From assembly GCF_014699135.1 (NCBI RefSeq), contig NZ_JACOFT010000001.1, forward strand, positions 558,001 through 622,000: DNA of 64,000 nucleotides, read 5' to 3'. The translations under genes and the position numbers were made by a program. The notes under the pieces are model-generated. The model did not search any database. It was not told the origin of the DNA and saw only the letters and a list, made by a program, of their open reading frames with translations. The DNA is from Cognatundibacterium aquatile. GTDB lineage: Bacteria > Pseudomonadota > Gammaproteobacteria > Burkholderiales > Burkholderiaceae_D. Below are positions 57,407 to 64,000 of the stretch, in pieces. Numbering within the stretch: position 1 is the stretch's first letter; every line of letters begins with the position of its first letter.

Positions 57407-57476
57407 GGAGTATATGCCAAAAATGCTTGAATCTCTACGAATATAAAGGGGCTTTAAATATACTCCCGGGGAGTAT
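57407..57476 (+). repeat. Dispersed intergenic element, copy D
   Basis: It starts GGGAGTATAT immediately after the acyltransferase stop and ends in ATACTCCC-G-GGGAGTAT, whose last bases lead straight into the lptM stop codon. The interior ATAAAGGGGCTTTAAATATACT matches copy A. It fills exactly the 69-bp space between two convergent genes. Confidence 0.78.
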
Positions 57477-57592
57477 TATTTTGCCGTAGAGAGCGTCTGG
57501 GCACTCGGTTTATTCGGCAAATACAAAGGAGCTTTTTGTCCGCAGGCGGAAAGCAGGCTGAGGAGTAACAGGGAAGAAATCAGGGTACGCAT
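57476..57592 (-). CDS. lptM: LPS translocon maturation lipoprotein LptM (YifL-like)
   Basis: This 38-residue lipoprotein, MRTLISSLLLLSLLSACGQK then APLYLPNKPSAQTLSTAK, has a perfect lipobox LSAC with Cys17 and the signature GQKAPLYLP. LptM assists LptD oxidation and assembly in E. coli. It is divergent from cyaY, the standard proteobacterial arrangement; lysA, which often follows it, is absent here. Its TAA stop lies at the edge of dispersed element copy D. It is below the usual length cut-off for automatic calling. Confidence 0.88.
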   Translation of the reverse strand: MRTLISSLLLLSLLSACGQKAPLYLPNKPSAQTLSTAK

Positions 57593-57655
57593 CTTGAATT
57601 GTCTGACACCGTATAAAATGGCGTTTTAAGTGTGAATCAATGCGAGGAGTGTAGC

Positions 57656-57967
57656 ATGACTGAATCTGATTTCCTGACTCTGGCGGAATCTTGCCTTGGC
57701 CAAGTGGAAGAGATGTTTGAAAAAGCGTTCGACAATGATGAGCTGGATGTTGAATGCAGCCGTACCGGGAATGTATTGACGATAGAGTTTGTGAACAACG
57801 GCTCAAAAATGATCGTCAACAGTCAGGCGCCGATGCAAGAAATGTGGCTGGCGGCGCGCGCCGGAGGTTACCACTATAAATATGATGGACAGCAATGGCG
57901 CAACACGCGCGATGGCTCGGAATTATTTACGACCTTGTCCTCGCTGGCGCAAGAACAAGGTCGCTGA
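57656..57967 (+). CDS. cyaY: Frataxin-like iron donor CyaY
   Basis: CyaY is a small cytoplasmic iron-binding protein that modulates iron-sulfur cluster assembly by IscS. The 103-residue protein has an acidic first helix (TESDFLTLAESCLGQVEEMFEKAFDNDELDVEC) and the conserved sheet segment MIVNSQAPMQEMWLAARAGGYHYKY.G..W. ATG 57656 has GAGGAG upstream; the frame starts earlier at 57632 without need. It is divergent from lptM and convergent with mrcA. Confidence 0.96.
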   Translation: MTESDFLTLAESCLGQVEEMFEKAFDNDELDVECSRTGNVLTIEFVNNGSKMIVNSQAPMQEMWLAARAGGYHYKYDGQQWRNTRDGSELFTTLSSLAQEQGR

Positions 57968-57987
57968 ATTTACCGAATTTACTGAAG

Positions 57988-60306
57988 TTACTCTTTCGGT
58001 TCTTCAATCACCGGCGGTGTACTCAGATCGCTGATCCCGGTTCCGGGCGGATTCTCTGCATAATAGAAATCGCCATTCACAGAAATGATGCCATTAGGAA
58101 CCGGACGCTCTTCGATAGGAATATCTTTTAACGCTTTTTGCATAAAGCCTATCCAGATAGGTAATGCCAGACCACCGCCCGTTTCACGATTGCCGAGATT
58201 CTTCGGCTGATCAAAACCTATCCATGCAATCCCCACGATCTTGGCCTGGTAACCAGCGAACCAAGCGTCGAAAGAGTCATTCGTTGTTCCTGTTTTACCT
58301 GCCAGATCCGGACGCTTCAGCACCATGGCTTTGGCGGCAGTACCATAGCGCACCACGTCTTTCAACATGCTATCGATCAGGAATGCATTGCGTTCATCGA
58401 TAACGCGGTTACTTTCATCGCCCGCTTTATCCGGTTTTGCAGTGACCAGCACATTGCCGTTGCTGTCGGTAATTTTGCTGATCAGATACGGGTTGATTTT
58501 ATAGCCGCCATTCGCAAACACCGCGTATGCGCCTGCCATCTGCAATGGTGTCACTGCGCCAGCGCCGAGGGCGAGTGTCAGGTAAGGTGGATTTTTTTCC
58601 GGGAGAAAGCCAAAGCGGCTGGTGTATTCCTGCCCATATTTCGCCCCTATCCGGTTAAGGATACGAATCGAAATCATATTTTTCGATTTCGTCAGGCCCT
58701 TACGCATGGTCATCGGACCTTCGTATTTACCATCATAGTTTTTTGGTTCCCACGCCTGACCGCCGGTCTGACCTGCGTCAAAACTGATGGGTTCGTCATT
58801 GATGATGGTGGCCGGAGATAAACCTTTTTCCAGCGAAGCGGAGTAAATAAACGGCTTGAAACTGGAGCCCGGCTGACGCCATGCCTGTGTCACATGGTTG
58901 AATTTATTCAGGTCAAAATCAAAACCGCCGACCAGCGCTTTTATTGCGCCATCGGTGGTGCTGGCGGCCACGAACGCCGACTGCACTTCAGGCATCTGCG
59001 TGATGACCCAGTTTTTCCCTTCCTGCATCACGCGGATGACAGCACCGCGCTGTATACGTTTGTTGGCCGGCGCTTTTGCAGACAAGCCTGAAGCCGCAAA
59101 GTTGATGCCGGCTTCATCCATGCGAATTTCTTCACCCGAAGCCAGAATGGCGCGTACCGATTTTGGCGTGGCGTCGAGTACCATTGCCACCTGCAAGTCA
59201 TCGCTATTCGAGTGCTCTGCGAGTGCTTTTTCAATCGCATCTTCCGCCGCTTCTTTTCCTTCCGGTATGCTGATAATTGCTTCCGGCCCGCGATAGCCAT
59301 GGCGTTTTTCGTACTCCATCACCCCGCGGCGCAACGATAAATAAGCCGCATCCTGATCTGGCTTAGTGATCGTTGTGTAGACGTTCAGCCCGCGTGTATA
59401 GGTATCTTCTTTAAACTGCTCATACACCAGTTGGCGCGCCATTTCGGCGACGTATTCTGCGTGCACACCGAATTCGCTGCTGTCTGTTTTTGTGACCAGT
59501 TCTTCGGCCTTGGCTTGTTCATACTGATCATTGGTGATGTAGCCAAGTTGTCGCATCCGTTGCAGGATATATTGCTGACGTGCTGTCGCCCGTTTCGGAT
59601 TAACGACTGGGTTGTAAGCAGAAGGAGCCTTCGGCAAGCCGGCCAACATCGCTGCTTCGGCAATCGTGAGGTCTTTCAGGTTTTTGCCAAAATAAATCTG
59701 CGCTGCCGACGAGAAGCCGTAAGCGCGTTGCCCCAGATAAATCTGGTTCATGTAAATTTCGAGAATCTGATCTTTGCTCAGATTTTGTTCTATCTTCCAG
59801 GCAAGCAGGATTTCGTAAATTTTTCGTTTAAAGGTTTGCTCGCTCGATAAAAAGAAATTACGCGCGACTTGTTGCGTAATCGTTGATGCACCTTGCTTGG
59901 CACCGCCAGTCAGATTGTGCAGAGCTGCACGTGTGATACCCAGATAATCAACACCGCCGTGTTCGTAGAAGCGATCATCTTCGATCGCGAGAACCGCTTT
60001 TTTCATGATGTCAGGGATCTGATCGAAACGAACGACATTCCTTCGCTCTTCACCAAACTCGCCAATTAATACATTGTCAGCAGAAAAAATGCGCAGAGGC
60101 ATTTTCGGTTTGTAGCTGGTGATTGAATCAAGTTCGGGCAAATTCGGATAGGCCATGGTTAAGGCAAAACCAATGACAAGTGCCAGGGCGACACCTAAAC
60201 CCAATAGTGTGCCTAAGGTAACAATGACGATACGACTGGCGAGGCTGCGTTTTGCACCTGCCTTATGGGTGTTCTTTTGAGAAAGTTCTTTTTCGTTATC
60301 CGTCAT
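57988..60306 (-). CDS. mrcA: Penicillin-binding protein 1A (bifunctional transglycosylase/transpeptidase)
   Basis: This class A PBP builds and crosslinks peptidoglycan. The 772-residue protein has a cytoplasmic basic tail, one membrane helix (about 25-50), a GT51 domain with EDDRFYEHGGVD and STITQQVARNFFLS, an OB-like insert and a transpeptidase domain with SSFK (in PGSSFKPF), SKN (in TKSKNMIS) and KTGTT. ATG 60306 gives the normal start (MTDNEKELS). It is divergent from the pil operon, as in many beta- and gammaproteobacteria. Confidence 0.96.
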   Translation of the reverse strand: MTDNEKELSQKNTHKAGAKRSLASRIVIVTLGTLLGLGVALALVIGFALTMAYPNLPELDSITSYKPKMPLRIFSADNVLIGEFGEERRNVVRFDQIPDIMKKAVLAIEDDRFYEHGGVDYLGITRAALHNLTGGAKQGASTITQQVARNFFLSSEQTFKRKIYEILLAWKIEQNLSKDQILEIYMNQIYLGQRAYGFSSAAQIYFGKNLKDLTIAEAAMLAGLPKAPSAYNPVVNPKRATARQQYILQRMRQLGYITNDQYEQAKAEELVTKTDSSEFGVHAEYVAEMARQLVYEQFKEDTYTRGLNVYTTITKPDQDAAYLSLRRGVMEYEKRHGYRGPEAIISIPEGKEAAEDAIEKALAEHSNSDDLQVAMVLDATPKSVRAILASGEEIRMDEAGINFAASGLSAKAPANKRIQRGAVIRVMQEGKNWVITQMPEVQSAFVAASTTDGAIKALVGGFDFDLNKFNHVTQAWRQPGSSFKPFIYSASLEKGLSPATIINDEPISFDAGQTGGQAWEPKNYDGKYEGPMTMRKGLTKSKNMISIRILNRIGAKYGQEYTSRFGFLPEKNPPYLTLALGAGAVTPLQMAGAYAVFANGGYKINPYLISKITDSNGNVLVTAKPDKAGDESNRVIDERNAFLIDSMLKDVVRYGTAAKAMVLKRPDLAGKTGTTNDSFDAWFAGYQAKIVGIAWIGFDQPKNLGNRETGGGLALPIWIGFMQKALKDIPIEERPVPNGIISVNGDFYYAENPPGTGISDLSTPPVIEEPKE

Positions 60307-60649
60307 GTGTTTACTCAGTAACAATCGCGGCAGACATTATAACGGTTGTCACCTCGACAGCTGTTGAAACCTGATTCCCGGTTTGCGCCCGGACATGAAA
60401 TTTGACCGAGCGTGGGGATTTGGCAACGGATTCTGAATATGCCCTTAGGAAAGTTCTTTACCAATACTGGCGATGTTGCTAGCATTTCACGTAGGCTTTT
60501 ATAAGTGTCTCCTAAATAGCGGTTTTTAAAGAGATTTTTCGGTTTTCATTGATGGGTTTGTTTCAATTTGTAAAAAACGAACACTGAAGTGTTTAAAAAA
60601 CGAACACTGTCGTGTTTAAAAAAACGGATGTGTTCATGAGGGGGTATTC
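60307..60649. promoter_or_regulatory. 343-bp divergent intergenic region between mrcA and pilM
   Basis: This region must hold the promoters for mrcA and pilMNOPQ. Its striking feature is a tandem repeat at 60572-60640 (described separately). I could not assign -35/-10 elements with confidence; TTATAAG at about 60499-60505 is one possible -10. Confidence 0.5.
60572..60640 (+). repeat. Tandem 23-bp dyad repeats before pilM
   Basis: Two units at 60572-60594 and 60595-60617 match at 21 of 23 bases (A-tract, CGAACACTG, GTGTTT), and a degenerate third follows from 60618. Each unit contains an AACACT/AGTGTT-type palindrome after an A-tract. The array ends about 10-30 bp before the pilM start, where a regulator or leader structure would act. 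Confidence 0.7.
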
Positions 60650-61726
60650 TTGGCTTTAGATCTTGCTTCACTGCTCGGCAGAAAAAATCCGCCTCTTATC
60701 GGGTTGGATATCAGTTCGTTTGATATCAAACTGGTCGAACTTTCTGAGGGTAGCGATAAAGAATACCGGCTGGAACGCTATGCTTCCGAGCCTTTGCCTA
60801 AGGGCGCGATTCTGGACGGCAATATTGAAAACATCGAGCAGGTTTCTGACACGATTCGAAAATTGTTGAAGAAAAGCGGGTCCGGTTCAAAGAATGCTGC
60901 GGTTGCCATGCCTGCTGCAGCGGTCATTACAAAGAAAATATTTTTACCTGCAACGTTGAGTGATCAGGCCTTGGAAGTCCAGGTTGAATCTGAAGCAAGC
61001 CAATATATTCCGTTTTCTATGGATGAAGTCAGCCTTGATTTTTGTGTGATCGGCCCGGCTGCAAATCAGGAAGATGTCGAAGTGATGCTGGCGGCCTCAC
61101 GTAAAGAAAAAATTGAAGATCGGGTTGCTGTTGTTCAGGCAGCGGGATTGCAGGCAAAAGTAATGGACATTGAGTCCTATGCGGCTCGCGCTGCAATGCA
61201 GCGTCTGATTGAAAAACAGGCCAACGAGGGACGTGATCAGGTTTTTGCTATTTTCCAGATTGGTACCAAACGAACTTATATCTACATCATGTTCAATGGT
61301 GAAGTGGTTTATGAACGTGAGCAGCAATTCGGCGGTGGGCAACTGACTCAGGATATCGTCAGGAATTACGGACTTTCTCAGGAAGAAGCCGAAATTAAAA
61401 AGAAAAACGGTGATCTACCTGATAGTTATGAAATGGAGCTGCTTGAGCCATTTTTAGAGAATGCTGCGTTAGAAGTAACCCGCGCAATTCAGTTTTTCTT
61501 TACATCCACTCCTTATACAAGAGTTGATCAGATTTTTCTGACTGGTGGTTGTGCTGTTGTTGCAGGACTTGTTGATATTGTCGCTGAGCGTACGAAGATT
61601 TCGACCGCGGTTATCAGTCCGTTTAAGGGGATGGAATTGGGTACAGGAGTAAATGAAAAAGCTTTGCGCAGTGAAGCACCTGCTTACACCGTTGCTTGCG
61701 GTCTCGCGCTGCGGAGATTTGACTAA
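60650..61726 (+). CDS. pilM: Type IV pilus assembly protein PilM
   Basis: PilM is an actin-like cytoplasmic protein that binds the N-terminal tail of PilN. The 358-residue protein starts with TTG at 60650 (ALDLASLLGRKNPPLIGLDISS), with GAGGGGG upstream. The ATPase-like phosphate loops GLDISSFDIKLVEL and FLTGGCAVVAGL are visible. It overlaps pilN by one base (TAATG). Confidence 0.96.
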   Translation: MALDLASLLGRKNPPLIGLDISSFDIKLVELSEGSDKEYRLERYASEPLPKGAILDGNIENIEQVSDTIRKLLKKSGSGSKNAAVAMPAAAVITKKIFLPATLSDQALEVQVESEASQYIPFSMDEVSLDFCVIGPAANQEDVEVMLAASRKEKIEDRVAVVQAAGLQAKVMDIESYAARAAMQRLIEKQANEGRDQVFAIFQIGTKRTYIYIMFNGEVVYEREQQFGGGQLTQDIVRNYGLSQEEAEIKKKNGDLPDSYEMELLEPFLENAALEVTRAIQFFFTSTPYTRVDQIFLTGGCAVVAGLVDIVAERTKISTAVISPFKGMELGTGVNEKALRSEAPAYTVACGLALRRFD

Positions 61727-62358
61727 TGATAAAAATTAATCTTCTCCCTCATCGAGAGGAAAAGCGCAAACAGCGGGTTAAAGACTTTTATTCCCTCTTG
61801 CTATTGGCAGTGATCGTTGGTGCGTTAATTGTTGTGGTGGTTGGTGTATTTAATGCGCGAGAGCTTGCTATACAAACAGACAGGGTGAATTTCATCAAGA
61901 GCGAAAATGCAAAGCTCGACGAGAAAATTAAAGAAATCGCTACGTTGAAGCAAGAAATCGACTCTTTGAAAGCGCGCCAGCAGGCCGTTGAAGATTTGCA
62001 GAGTGACCGGAATCAGCCAGTGTTTTTATTGAGTGAACTGGTGACGCATACTCCGGAAGGCGTTTATTTGCGTGCGTTGAAACAGGATGGACAGCGTGTG
62101 ACCTTGAATGGGTACGCGCAATCGCAAGAGCGGGTCGCTGAGTTTATTCGTAATCTAAGCAATAACTCTGAATGGATGTTTAAGCCGGAGCTGATTGATA
62201 TCCACACAACAGGAATCGGACAAGGAAGGGACGCTAAAAAAGTTTCAGACTTTACTGTGAATGTTGGCATTAAACGCCCGCGTGAAAAAGAAGAATCGGC
62301 ATCCGGTGTTGTGGCGAACCCGGTAAAAAATACGAGTGCTCCGAGTCCTGCTCGATAA
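61726..62358 (+). CDS. pilN: Type IV pilus inner membrane protein PilN
   Basis: PilN bridges PilM and the periplasmic alignment complex. The 210-residue protein has the PilM-binding motif INLLPHREEKRKQR at residues 3-16, one membrane helix (about 24-44), a coiled coil and a ferredoxin-like domain. A Ser/Pro-rich tail ends it. It is followed by pilO after 21 bases. Confidence 0.95.
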   Translation: MIKINLLPHREEKRKQRVKDFYSLLLLAVIVGALIVVVVGVFNARELAIQTDRVNFIKSENAKLDEKIKEIATLKQEIDSLKARQQAVEDLQSDRNQPVFLLSELVTHTPEGVYLRALKQDGQRVTLNGYAQSQERVAEFIRNLSNNSEWMFKPELIDIHTTGIGQGRDAKKVSDFTVNVGIKRPREKEESASGVVANPVKNTSAPSPAR

Positions 62359-62379
62359 TGTAAAAAGGGAAGATCAGGA

Positions 62380-63030
62380 ATGGCAACAAATGCAAAAGAA
62401 TTTTTTGAAGGAATCAGCGAGCAATTCCGTGACCTGAATGGATTGCATCCTGGTTTGTGGCCGATTGCCCCGAGAATCGCTATGGCTTTTGCCTTGACGG
62501 TAGTGGTTCTGGTACTAGGTTGGTTTTTTTACTGGGATGGACAAACAGAGGAAATAAACCAAAAGCTGCAAGAAGAAGTTAAGTTGAAGCAGGACTACCG
62601 CGACAAAATGCAGCAAGCGATTAATCTGGATGCTTTGAAAGATCAACGCGGGTTGGTGTTGCAATATGTCGCTACGATGGAAAAGCAATTGCCGAGCAAG
62701 GCTGAAATGTATGCGTTGCTGTCGGATATTAATCAGGCGGGAACAGGACGTGGGTTGCAATTTGATTCGTTTAAACCTGGTGTCGTTATTGTCAAAGATT
62801 ATTATGCTGAATTGCCGATTGATATCAAACTTGCTGGCAGTTACCATGATTTAGGCGAATTTGTTGCTGACATCGCAAAATTACCGAGGATCGTAACTTT
62901 GAATAACCTGGCTCTGACAAGCAGCAAAGATGGCGGGTTGACTTTGGATGTCGTCGCTAAAACATTCCGTTATCTGGATAAGGACGAAGTTTTAGCTCAG
63001 GCTAACCTGAAAAAGGCAGCAAAGAAATGA
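62380..63030 (+). CDS. pilO: Type IV pilus inner membrane protein PilO
   Basis: PilO pairs with PilN and connects to PilP. The 216-residue protein has one helix (about 30-50), a coiled coil (QTEEINQKLQEEVKLKQDYRDKMQ) and a periplasmic ferredoxin-like core with RGLQFDSFKPG and DIKLAGSYHDLGEFVADIAKLPRIVTL. Its stop overlaps pilP. Confidence 0.95.
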   Translation: MATNAKEFFEGISEQFRDLNGLHPGLWPIAPRIAMAFALTVVVLVLGWFFYWDGQTEEINQKLQEEVKLKQDYRDKMQQAINLDALKDQRGLVLQYVATMEKQLPSKAEMYALLSDINQAGTGRGLQFDSFKPGVVIVKDYYAELPIDIKLAGSYHDLGEFVADIAKLPRIVTLNNLALTSSKDGGLTLDVVAKTFRYLDKDEVLAQANLKKAAKK

Positions 63031-63563
63031 TGTTTAGATATTTCAAAATACTGATACTGCTGTTGCCAGCAATTTTCCTTGCCGGTTGTGGCGACAATGG
63101 TGTTTCTGAGCTGACCGAGTGGATGAACTCAGTGAAGAAAGAGACCAAATTATCGATTCCTAAGCTGAGTCCACCTAAAGTGTATGTTCCTGTTGCTTAT
63201 TCTGGTGCAGCAGACATTGATCCTTTTAATCCCGCTAAGCTTCTTGTTGTTCTTGCACGAATGAGAGATTCCGGTAATGGTTTTAAACCTGATATGGACA
63301 GGAGGAAAGAAGCTTTAGAGGCATTCCCTCTTGATGCGTTAAAAATGGTTGGTGTGATTGAAAAATCCGGGGTTAAGCAAGCTTTGGTGCAAGCAGATAA
63401 AACTGTTTTTCAGGCGAAAGCTGGTGGTTATATTGGACAAAATTTTGGACTGATGACACGAATTACTGATTCTGAGATTGAAATTAAAGAAACCATTCAA
63501 GATGCATCAGGGGAGTGGGTTGAACGTAACGTTAAGCTTGAGTTGCAGGAGAGTAAGAAATGA
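63027..63563 (+). CDS. pilP: Type IV pilus lipoprotein PilP
   Basis: PilP links the PilNO complex to the secretin PilQ. The 178-residue lipoprotein has the lipobox LAGC with Cys at about 21, a proline-rich linker (SIPKLSPPKVYVPVAY) and a C-terminal beta domain (MVGVIEKSGVKQALVQADKTVFQAKAGGYIGQNFG). ATG 63027 overlaps the pilO stop; ATG 63030 is equally possible. Confidence 0.95.
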   Translation: MMFRYFKILILLLPAIFLAGCGDNGVSELTEWMNSVKKETKLSIPKLSPPKVYVPVAYSGAADIDPFNPAKLLVVLARMRDSGNGFKPDMDRRKEALEAFPLDALKMVGVIEKSGVKQALVQADKTVFQAKAGGYIGQNFGLMTRITDSEIEIKETIQDASGEWVERNVKLELQESKK

Positions 63564-64000
63564 ACGCGTTGATAAATATAAGTAAAAGGGGCGCCATGTT
63601 TTTTAAAGCCTGTATCTTTATGATGCTGGGCATTTGCCAGTTGGCTTTTGCCCAATCGAACAGTATTGAGTCAGTTGTTGCTAATCAACAAGGTTCGAAT
63701 ATTGTTGTGAAAGTTGGTTTGAAAAATCCAATCACAAAATTACCGGCTGGGTTTTCTATCGCGAATCCGGCTCGCATCGCACTTGATTTTGCTGATGTTT
63801 CGAATGCAACGGGCAAGGCAACGGTCGATGTCAATATCGGCGATTTACGTACAGTTACCCTTGTCGAGGCCTCAGGCCGTTCCCGGATGATATTCAATCT
63901 GAATAAGCCGTTGAATTACGCAACCGTGATCGAAGGTAAATTTCTGATTGTTACTATTGATGGTTCTGGCGGAGTTGCAACCGCAGTTAACTCACAAGGG
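63560..64000 (+). CDS. pilQ: Type IV pilus secretin PilQ (3' end outside window)
   Basis: The frame is open from ATG 63560, overlapping the pilP stop (ATGA), to the window end, giving 147 residues. A signal peptide (FFKACIFMMLGICQLAFA, cleavage after AFA) is followed by an AMIN domain (VVANQQGSNIVVKVGLKNP, ALDFADVSNATG, RSRMIFNLNKP), the usual start of PilQ. AMIN domains bind peptidoglycan. An internal ATG at 63596 would give a more standard signal peptide start. The secretin domain must lie downstream. Confidence 0.93.
   Translation, partial: MNALINISKRGAMFFKACIFMMLGICQLAFAQSNSIESVVANQQGSNIVVKVGLKNPITKLPAGFSIANPARIALDFADVSNATGKATVDVNIGDLRTVTLVEASGRSRMIFNLNKPLNYATVIEGKFLIVTIDGSGGVATAVNSQG

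Noticed and set aside
57510-57806. 98-codon minus-strand ORF across lptM and cyaY
   Set aside because: It overlaps both real genes in the wrong frame; lptM in another frame has a perfect lipobox and signature.
57955-57995. Short direct repeats GAATTTAC near the cyaY stop
   Set aside because: Three imperfect 9-base units at the end of one gene are within chance for an AT-rich stretch and show no structure.

Overview
The window looks like the chromosome of a moderate-GC betaproteobacterium of the order Burkholderiales, most likely Oxalobacteraceae-like. That placement is inferred from gene order and protein character, not from a marker search. Supporting signs are an 87-residue second copy of IF-1, the neighbourhood engB / cytochrome c4 / resB / ccsB / msrPQ, the divergent pair lptM and cyaY, mrcA next to pilMNOPQ, and cutA-dsbD directly after the ribosomal protein block. 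Almost everything is core housekeeping DNA. I see no prophage, insertion sequence, CRISPR array, tRNA or rRNA.

Layout. 1-1.4 kb: the end of a malonate decarboxylase operon (mdcE, mdcG). 1.5-6.4 kb: a second infA and a three-gene Gtr-type lipid-linked glycosylation operon whose large membrane protein ends in a tandemly duplicated 127-residue module. 6.5-13.5 kb: lipoate synthesis (lipA, lipB, ybeD), a D-amino acid transaminase, a PBP5-type carboxypeptidase, a hydrolase and a small ferredoxin, with a LysR/DUF2917 pair sitting inside the cluster. 13.6-18.3 kb: a VanZ-like protein and an MCE-type lipid ABC transporter. 18.6-20.5 kb: a phosphoethanolamine transferase. 21.0-40.3 kb: the str, S10, spc and alpha ribosomal protein clusters in continuous order (rpsL to rplQ, with secY, infA, rpmJ and rpoA). 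40.4-48 kb: cutA, dsbD, a 1-Cys peroxiredoxin, exonuclease I, a CorA-like transporter, a sterol desaturase-like protein and hemB. 49-56 kb: engB, cytochrome c4, the ResB/CcsB cytochrome c maturation pair and the MsrP/MsrQ periplasmic methionine sulfoxide reductase. 56-64 kb: an outer membrane protein, an acyltransferase, lptM, cyaY, mrcA and the type IV pilus operon pilMNOP with the beginning of pilQ.

Several groups work together: envelope construction (Gtr operon, carboxypeptidase, MCE transporter, phosphoethanolamine transferase, acyltransferase, LptM, PBP1a, pili), periplasmic redox (DsbD, cytochrome c4, ResB/CcsB, MsrPQ), and translation with protein export (ribosomal proteins, EF-G, EF-Tu, SecY, IF-1, RpoA).

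The most interesting signals are noncoding. (1) Four copies of an about 70-80 bp intergenic element bounded by ATACTCCCCC / GGGGGAGTAT repeats lie near 9.8, 18.5, 45.5 and 57.4 kb. (2) A candidate plus-strand small RNA between hemB and engB has a CTCCTCCCT loop resembling the anti-Shine-Dalgarno sequence and ends in a strong terminator that runs into the engB stop codon. (3) Terminator-like hairpins follow individual genes inside the str and alpha operons. (4) A 21-bp inverted repeat follows gtrA, 23-bp tandem dyads precede pilM, and a perfect 9-bp dyad covers the -35 of the peroxiredoxin promoter.
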